This document shows, piece by piece, positions 16,720 through 21,496 of a stretch of 21,496 nt of DNA. The DNA comes from an uncultured bacterium. GTDB lineage: Bacteria; Vulcanimicrobiota; CADAWZ01. The stretch covers positions 1 through 21,496 of the forward strand of contig CASEKF010000011.1 of the NCBI GenBank assembly GCA_949288455.1, in the 5' to 3' direction. A program made the position numbers and the translations under genes. The notes under the pieces are model-generated. The model was not told the DNA's origin, did not search any database, and was given only the letters and a program-made list of their open reading frames with translations. Numbering within the stretch: the stretch's first letter is position 1; each line of letters opens with the position of its first letter.

Positions 16720-17421
16720 TTACTCCTTTATTATAGTTCCCTCAGGCATGCCGTTTAACACGGCGGAAAGAGCTCCGGGTTTAGTCAAATTAAATATATG
16801 AACCGGCAAAGAATTTTCTCTGCAAAGAGATATAGCCGCGAGATCCATCACTTTCAAATTATCTTCTATCACTTTTAAATAAGAAATCGAATCGTATTTC
16901 TTCGCGTCGGAATATTTATTAGGATCTTTATCGTAAACCCCGTCGACAAGAGTAGCCTTCAATAAAGCGTCCGCCTTTATCTCAAGAGCTCTCATAGCCG
17001 AGGCGGTATCAGTGCTGACGAAAGGAGCTCCGGTTCCACCCGCAAATATGACTGACTTTCCTTCGTCCAAAAACTTTCTCGATTTAACCGGAGATATGGC
17101 AGGAGCAAATTTTGGGACTTCAACCGCGGACATAATTTCAGCTTCAACTCCCAACGATAAAAAAACTTCTTGCAGAGCGATAGAATTCATAACGGTAGCC
17201 ATCATTCCTATCGAATCCGCAAAAGCTCTGTCAAAACCCGCCGCGTCTCTTCCTCTCCAGAAATTTCCGCCTCCTACTACAATGCCTAATCTAACTCCGG
17301 CCTTTATAATAGGAATAACTTCCAAAATAATTTTAACCGCCGCATCCCTATCGATACCGCTTTCTTTATTTCCGCTTAAAGCCTCGCCGCTCAATTTTAA
17401 AAGTATCGTTTTATATATCAT
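16720..17421 (-). CDS. pyrH: Uridylate kinase (UMP kinase)
   Basis: This 233-aa amino-acid-kinase-fold enzyme phosphorylates UMP to UDP for nucleotide and sugar-nucleotide synthesis. Motifs visible are KLSGEAL (9-15), the glycine loop VVGGGNFWRG (48-57), MMATVMNSIALQ, the GGTGAPFVSTDTA stretch and ATLVDGVYDKDP. The length is normal. Only a weak GAAG lies just before the ATG, so translation may depend on upstream structure. The 69-base gap to tsf contains a long hairpin, described separately, that could tune pyrH and frr expression relative to rpsB-tsf. Confidence 0.96.
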   Translation of the reverse strand: MIYKTILLKLSGEALSGNKESGIDRDAAVKIILEVIPIIKAGVRLGIVVGGGNFWRGRDAAGFDRAFADSIGMMATVMNSIALQEVFLSLGVEAEIMSAVEVPKFAPAISPVKSRKFLDEGKSVIFAGGTGAPFVSTDTASAMRALEIKADALLKATLVDGVYDKDPNKYSDAKKYDSISYLKVIEDNLKVMDLAAISLCRENSLPVHIFNLTKPGALSAVLNGMPEGTIIKE

Positions 17422-17437
17422 AACTTCATTTTAAATA

Positions 17438-17479
17438 AGACTGCCGAGGCAGACAAAACGTCTCAGGCTTCGGCAGTCT
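17438..17479 (-). terminator. Long hairpin between tsf and pyrH (attenuator or processing site)
   Basis: AGACTGCCGA and TCGGCAGTCT form a perfect 10-base stem, with a smaller inner AGAC/GTCT pairing in the 22-base loop. In the transcribed direction it comes 11 bases after the tsf stop and is followed by TTATTT, a short imperfect U-tract. It could act as a partial terminator lowering pyrH-frr-uppS transcription, or as an mRNA stabilising or processing element. Confidence 0.6.
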
Positions 17480-17490
17480 ATATAACAAAT

Positions 17491-18363
17491 TTATTCTCCC
17501 AGAGAAAATCTTACGAACCGTTTAACTTTAATATCTCCGCCGGCTTCCTTAGATACTTTCTGAAGAAGCTGAGCGATATTTAAAGAAGAATCCTTTATAT
17601 AAATTTGGTCTACAAGACAAGCGGACTGGAAATATTTTTCCAATTTACCGTTAGCTATTCTTTCAACTATATTCGCAGGTTTATTAGGATTTTCTTCAGC
17701 CGCCAATTCGTTTATAAGAGCTTTCTGTTTATTAAGCTCCTCTTCGGTAAAGCAATCTCTTGAAACAAGCCTTGGAGCTTGAGCGGCTATCTGCATCGCC
17801 AAATTTTTGGCGAGTTCCGCGACTACAGGGGAATCGGCCGCTTCTTTCGACGAGGCCGTAAGTTCTACTAACACTCCTATTTTTCCGCCCATATGAACAT
17901 AATCGGTAATTTTGCCGTTGCCGGCGAAAGATAACTTCTGACAGCGTCTTAAAGACATATTTTCGCCAATTTTACCTATAGCTTCAGAAAGCGACTCCTG
18001 CAGCTTCGCTTTTACGGATTCGGGAAGAGAGTCGGCGGAAACCGAATTTTCTTCGACATCCATAAGCATGCGAGCAATAGCGTCCGCTAAACTTTGGAAA
18101 GATTCGTTCTTAGCTACGAAATCAGTCTCGCAGTTCAGTTCTATAATTACTCCTGAATTATCTTTGACAAAGGTCTTAACTATACCGGAATTTGTAGCTC
18201 TGTCTTTCTTTTTCTCCGCTTTCTCGGCTCCTTTTTGTCTGAGAATCTCCTGAGCCTTCTCAAAATTGCCTTCCGCTTTGCTTAAGGCTTTTTTACAGTC
18301 CATAATACCGGCTCCGGTTACCTCGCGAAGCTTTTTTATATTTTCAGTAGTTATATCAGCCAT
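17491..18363 (-). CDS. tsf: Elongation factor Ts
   Basis: This 290-aa factor exchanges GDP for GTP on EF-Tu. The N-terminal UBA-like domain is clear (IKKLREVTGAGIMDCKKAL), followed by the conserved nucleotide-exchange motif TDFVAKN (80-86) in ELNCETDFVAKNESF. The core and C-terminal parts fit a standard full-length EF-Ts. GGAGG lies 7 bases before the ATG. It follows rpsB by 53 bases, the almost universal rpsB-tsf order, and precedes the hairpin before pyrH. Confidence 0.96.
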   Translation of the reverse strand: MADITTENIKKLREVTGAGIMDCKKALSKAEGNFEKAQEILRQKGAEKAEKKKDRATNSGIVKTFVKDNSGVIIELNCETDFVAKNESFQSLADAIARMLMDVEENSVSADSLPESVKAKLQESLSEAIGKIGENMSLRRCQKLSFAGNGKITDYVHMGGKIGVLVELTASSKEAADSPVVAELAKNLAMQIAAQAPRLVSRDCFTEEELNKQKALINELAAEENPNKPANIVERIANGKLEKYFQSACLVDQIYIKDSSLNIAQLLQKVSKEAGGDIKVKRFVRFSLGE

Positions 18364-18416
18364 TATTTTCCTCCAAATTCACAAACAAACCGTTTATTCA
18401 TATTTTGATGTATCTT

Positions 18417-19181
18417 TTATGAGTTAGCTTCCTCAACTTCTTCGACCATCTCGGGAAGTTCATCCTCTTCATATCCTTCGTCAGTAAGAATTGTTTCAAG
18501 CTCGGCCTTAGCCTCGATCACGGCGTCGGCCATTTTGCCGCATAACAGCTTAACCGCTCTTATAGCGTCGTCGTTTCCGGGTATAGGATAGTCTATCTCG
18601 TCCGGATCACAGTTCGTATCGACGATAGCGACTATCGGGATGCCTAATTTTTTAGCCTCTGCGACTGCGATTCTTTCAGTTCTGGGATCTATAATAAAAA
18701 GAGCGCCCGGAAGTTCCTGCATATCCTTAATGCCGCCTAAAAATTTTTCAAGCTTTTTCATCTCGTCAAGCTTTGCTTTCACTTCTTTTTTTGGCAGCAA
18801 GTCAAAAGTTCCGTTATCTCTTTCAGCTTCGATTGTTTTTAGTCTGTTTATACGTTTTTCAATAGTTTTAAAATTAGTAAGCATGCCGCCTAACCATCTC
18901 TGGTTTACATAGAACATTCCGCATCTGGCAGCGTCTGCGCATACGGCTTCTCTAGCCTGTTTTTTAGTTCCTACGAACAGTATGCTTTTTCCGGATTTTA
19001 CTACTTCCTGAATAAAATTATAGGCGTCTCTAACTTTGCCTACAGTTTTCTGAAGATCGATAATATAAATTCCGTTTCTTTCCGTAAAGATATAACGGGA
19101 CATCTTAGGATTCCATTTTCTCGTCTGATGTCCAAAATGTACTCCGGCTTCTAAAAGCTGCTTCATAGAAATTATAGCCAT
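18417..19181 (-). CDS. rpsB: 30S ribosomal protein S2
   Basis: This 254-aa ribosomal protein of the small subunit is recognised by the start [20 protein letters not shown], by [10 protein letters not shown] and by [24 protein letters not shown] and [12 protein letters not shown] are also typical. The C-terminus is strongly acidic ([17 protein letters not shown]). AAGGA lies 9 bases before the ATG. It is the first gene of the minus-strand cluster. The upstream leader of about 140 bases has paired elements abutting the ribosome binding site and may mediate S2 autoregulation, as known for rpsB in other bacteria by different leader structures. Confidence 0.97.
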   Translation of the reverse strand: MAIISMKQLLEAGVHFGHQTRKWNPKMSRYIFTERNGIYIIDLQKTVGKVRDAYNFIQEVVKSGKSILFVGTKKQAREAVCADAARCGMFYVNQRWLGGMLTNFKTIEKRINRLKTIEAERDNGTFDLLPKKEVKAKLDEMKKLEKFLGGIKDMQELPGALFIIDPRTERIAVAEAKKLGIPIVAIVDTNCDPDEIDYPIPGNDDAIRAVKLLCGKMADAVIEAKAELETILTDEGYEEDELPEMVEEVEEANS

Positions 19182-19190
19182 TGTTATTTT

Positions 19191-19306
19191 TCCTTTCCGG
19201 GTTATCTGCCGCGTTTCGTCGTCTTCATGCTCACCCTTCTAAAGGACCCGGACATAAATCAAAAACGCTTAGATTTTAAATATCTGCGAAAAGGATCTCC
19301 TTTCAT
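19191..19306 (-). promoter_or_regulatory. Structured rpsB mRNA leader
   Basis: On the minus strand CCGGGT (19251-19246) can pair with ACCCGG (19202-19197), which directly touches the rpsB ribosome binding sequence AAAGGA (19196-19191). The adjoining TCCTTT (19246-19241) can pair with AAAGGA itself. The two pairings interleave, so they form either a pseudoknot or mutually exclusive switch helices. Farther upstream lie AAAGGAgaTCCTTT (19303-19290) and a hairpin CGC-AGAT/ATCT-AA-GCG (19288-19266) followed by five Ts, which resembles a weak terminator. Small frames are also present: 19306-19259 (15 aa, basic) and 19255-19202 (17 aa; an internal ATG at 19228 has its own GAAGG). Regulation by S2 is inference. 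Confidence 0.45.
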
Positions 19307-19332
19307 TTTTATACGCTTTATCAAGCTATTAT

Positions 19333-19362
19333 ATATTATTATTTTTTCCGTTAGATTGTCAA
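19333..19362 (-). promoter_or_regulatory. Promoter for the rpsB cluster
   Basis: A perfect TTGACA -35 element lies at 19362-19357 on the minus strand, followed after 18 bases by TAATAT (19338-19333). A TATAAT a few bases further is too far from the -35. It is about 150 bases upstream of rpsB, leaving room for the structured leader. It is the best sigma-70-type promoter in the window. Confidence 0.65.
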
Positions 19363-19497
19363 TAGATATATTTTAAACGAATACGATTTTAAAGCGGCCC
19401 GCCTAAAAAGCGTAAATTATCGCAAAAAAAGGAATAAACGATAAAAAGAACTAATTTTAAACTATTTGTTAATTATTAAAATAAACTTATTGCAGGT
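19363..19497. other. Intergenic remainder between the rpsB promoter and the PTS gene
   Basis: The full gap between rpsB and the PTS gene is 316 bases. The half nearer rpsB holds the promoter and leader described separately. This remaining A+T-rich stretch must contain the promoter for the PTS gene, but no convincing -35/-10 pair is visible. A G+C-rich patch, GCGGCCCGCC, near 19395 has no stable pairing I can find. No RNA gene is recognised. Confidence 0.4.
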
Positions 19498-20838
19498 ATG
19501 ATAAATCGTTCAAAACTAATCGAATCACTTTTTACGTTTCTGGAACGAATAGCGTCTCAAAGACATTTGCTCGCTCTAAGAGACGGAATGTTGGCGTCTA
19601 TCCCTATTATTTTAACGGGAAGCGCTTTCTTGCTTTTAGGATCTCAACAAGAAGTTATCTCGAAATATTTTCCGGCATTGGCAAATTCCGCTTTCGGCCA
19701 ATGGTATGCAAATAACTGGCAGGAAATTTTAATTCCCTTTAGGTTTACTATGGGAATTTTATCTGTTTTCGTAGCCTTCGCCATAGCCTCGTCTCTGGCG
19801 AAAAGCTATAAACTGCCGGAACTTCCTTATGCGATGGGAGCCGCAGCGGCTTTTTTTCTGACGATTAAGCCGGCTAAAGCCGTCATAAGCGGCTCGCCGG
19901 AATGGGTCGTCCCGCTCAAACCGCTAGGAGGAGACGGACTTTTCTTAGGAATAATATGCGGGCTTGCTACGGTAGAAATATCAAGATGCGTAACGAAACT
20001 TTTAAACAAAACGATTAAAAAAGAGGAAACAAATAAAGACGACAAAACCGACGTCCCTCCAGCGGTAGCCGAAGCGTTTATGAGTTTTCTTCCTCTGTTA
20101 ATCGTAATATCCGCCATATGGGCAATTATGTATGTTTTTAATATAGATATATATAATTCGCTCATAAATTTAATGCAGCCGATGGAAGAATTGGGAGACA
20201 CCGCTATATGCGTAGCGGCCGTAAATCTCTTTATGCATATATTCGGTTTTGCGGGATTACATGGAATATCCGTCATAAACGGAGTATTTTTTGCGCTTTG
20301 GCAAAAATTTCTACTGCTTAATACCGAAGTTCACGCTATAAATCCCGGAGTCGCGCTACCTGCGATAACTGCGTATCCTTTTTATCAATGGTTCGTATGG
20401 ATAGGCGGAGCAGGCTCTACTCTTCCGGTTCCATTTATGCTTTTATTCTTCAAAAACGAACGTCTCAAAAAAGTAGGAAAAATTTCGCTCATACCGTCGC
20501 TATTCAACGTCAACGAACCGCTGCTCTTCGGATTGCCCGTAGTGGCTAATCCCATTTTTATAATTCCTTTCATTCTATCTCCGATATGCTGCGGATTGAT
20601 CGCTTTTCTGGCGTTCGCATCTAACCTGTTAACAAGGCCTTTTATCGAAGTTCCCTGGGTTCTGCCGGCTTTCATAGGAGCTCCGCTGTGCTGTCAGGAT
20701 TTAAAAGGCTTAATTCTTTTAAGCGTAAACGTTATGGTAAGCTCTTTAATATGGTTTCCATTTTTAAAAGCCTACGACAAAAAACTCATAAACTCGGCAG
20801 ACGAAACCCCAAAAAAGGAGAAAACGTACAATGAATAA
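19498..20838 (+). CDS. PTS system EIIC permease, lactose/cellobiose family
   Basis: This 446-aa inner-membrane sugar channel of the phosphotransferase system probably takes up a beta-linked disaccharide or chitobiose-like sugar while EIIB phosphorylates it. About ten hydrophobic segments are visible. FAGLHGIS (H255) and PSLFNVNEPLLFGLPVV (E340) correspond to the His and Glu that bind sugar in the structurally known ChbC-type EIIC. A charged cytoplasmic loop lies at about 170-188 (KKEETNKDDKTD). The length is normal for a separate EIIC; no EIIA or EIIB domain is fused or encoded in the window, so partners must lie elsewhere. Only a poor AGG precedes the ATG. The last 8 bases overlap the next gene. 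The exact sugar cannot be read from sequence. Confidence 0.9.
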   Translation: MINRSKLIESLFTFLERIASQRHLLALRDGMLASIPIILTGSAFLLLGSQQEVISKYFPALANSAFGQWYANNWQEILIPFRFTMGILSVFVAFAIASSLAKSYKLPELPYAMGAAAAFFLTIKPAKAVISGSPEWVVPLKPLGGDGLFLGIICGLATVEISRCVTKLLNKTIKKEETNKDDKTDVPPAVAEAFMSFLPLLIVISAIWAIMYVFNIDIYNSLINLMQPMEELGDTAICVAAVNLFMHIFGFAGLHGISVINGVFFALWQKFLLLNTEVHAINPGVALPAITAYPFYQWFVWIGGAGSTLPVPFMLLFFKNERLKKVGKISLIPSLFNVNEPLLFGLPVVANPIFIIPFILSPICCGLIAFLAFASNLLTRPFIEVPWVLPAFIGAPLCCQDLKGLILLSVNVMVSSLIWFPFLKAYDKKLINSADETPKKEKTYNE

Positions 20839-21496
20839 AACGACTGCTTTAATAATACTTTTATTATATTTTTTTGCGGCCGGTTCATCTGCATATGCGT
20901 TTGACAGGACTGCTCCTCTTAAACTTTTTTATTCCGAAAAAACATGGGAAGAAACGGCGTTTATCGTGACAAATAAAGAAGGCAAGGAACGTCTGTATAT
21001 TTCTTCGGGATCGAAGCTGCTGCAAGATATAAAAACCGTAGAATCCTGGTCTTCCAGCGGAAACACTCTAGCTATAAGCGGCATCGGAGGAAACGTTTTT
21101 TTTACTGAAAATTCCTGTTCGTCACATACCGCAGATTTATCGGAATTTACGCCTCTTGGATTTATGCAAAACGAACAAGCCGGATGTTTGCTGCCGTTGG
21201 AGCCCTTGCTTAAGGGATTAAATATCAGCTTGACTCTTACGAATCTCGACGACTCGTATCAAGCCGTTATAAAACCGGCTATTATAGAAATATCGCAAAA
21301 GAAAAGCGGAACGTCAATTATAATTGAATCGGCCCTTAAATCTCAATACGAAATTAAAACGCTTGACAACAACGAGGCGGCTATTTTCATAAAAGACGCC
21401 GTGCTGACGGAAAATACAAAATGGGATACGACCACGGTTTTTACGGAAAAGGAAACTACTGAGGAAGGAACCATCCTAAAATTTAAGCTTCCGCAT
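20831..21496 (+). CDS. Exported protein, probably AMIN-type N-acetylmuramoyl-L-alanine amidase N-terminus (cut by right edge)
   Basis: The frame is open for 222 codons from the ATG at 20831 to the window end. The first 23 residues form a signal peptide: Lys at position 3, a hydrophobic core ALIILLLYFF, and an AYA cleavage motif before Phe24. The mature part is beta-rich. LPLEPLLKGLNISLTL (121-136) recalls the copper-amine-oxidase-like domain that often precedes AMIN, and IIIESALKSQYEIKTLDNN (163-181) followed by AAIFIKDAVL resembles an AMIN domain. In such proteins an amidase catalytic domain follows, but it would lie outside the window, so the enzyme call is tentative. GGAG lies 10 bases before the ATG, inside the PTS gene, and the genes overlap by 8 bases (20831-20838), indicating co-expression. 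Confidence 0.6.
   Translation, partial: MNKTTALIILLLYFFAAGSSAYAFDRTAPLKLFYSEKTWEETAFIVTNKEGKERLYISSGSKLLQDIKTVESWSSSGNTLAISGIGGNVFFTENSCSSHTADLSEFTPLGFMQNEQAGCLLPLEPLLKGLNISLTLTNLDDSYQAVIKPAIIEISQKKSGTSIIIESALKSQYEIKTLDNNEAAIFIKDAVLTENTKWDTTTVFTEKETTEEGTILKFKLPH

Noticed and set aside
17012-17434. Plus-strand 140-codon frame over pyrH
   Set aside because: It is antisense to a fully conserved UMP kinase with no independent start signals.
19827-20276. Minus-strand 149-codon frame inside the PTS gene
   Set aside because: It lies wholly within the EIIC coding sequence, which shows membrane segments and conserved His/Glu motifs; it is a shadow frame.

Overview
The window is an A+T-rich bacterial chromosome segment, densely packed and almost entirely housekeeping genes. 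It comes from a bacterium that makes isoprenoids by the MEP pathway (dxr), charges tRNA-Gln directly (a GlnRS next to a GluRS), and carries a large iron-sulfur flavoprotein of a kind typical of anaerobes. No marker fixes the phylum. An anaerobic, possibly gut-associated lineage such as Elusimicrobiota would fit, but that is a guess.

Layout. (1) Positions 1-759, minus strand: the N-terminal part of a very hydrophilic unknown protein that runs off the left edge. (2) Positions 1045-11618, plus strand: six tightly packed genes that could form one transcription unit. They encode a 1113-aa fusion of a NuoG-like FeS/molybdopterin-fold protein with a GltD-like FAD/NAD(P) module, a tandem-GAF protein, a B12-binding-type radical SAM protein, an M24 metallopeptidase with a TTG start, GluRS and GlnRS. 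A strong hairpin terminator ends the run. (3) Positions 11619-11861: the terminator and a dead fragment of an IS200/IS605-type transposase. (4) Positions 19362-11862, minus strand: the classical translation/envelope cluster rpsB-tsf-pyrH-frr-(60-aa ORF)-uppS-cdsA-dxr-rnd, read from a consensus-like promoter through a structured leader upstream of rpsB. (5) From 19498, plus strand: a lactose/cellobiose-type PTS EIIC permease whose end overlaps the start of an exported protein that looks like the N-terminus of an AMIN-type peptidoglycan amidase. That gene is cut by the right edge.

How the genes fit together. The minus-strand cluster supplies ribosomal protein S2, elongation factor Ts, UMP kinase and ribosome recycling factor. 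It then moves to lipid carriers and phospholipids: UppS makes undecaprenyl-PP from IPP, Dxr makes the MEP-pathway precursor of IPP, and CdsA makes CDP-diacylglycerol. RNase D is at the end. The plus-strand run joins an NAD(P)H/FeS electron-transfer enzyme of unknown partner with a sensor-like GAF protein and a radical SAM enzyme, then two aminoacyl-tRNA synthetases.

I see no CRISPR array, prophage, intact insertion sequence, rRNA or tRNA. The least explained items are the orphan fusion oxidoreductase and its two neighbours, the rpsB leader, the 60-aa ORF coupled to frr, and the hairpin between tsf and pyrH.
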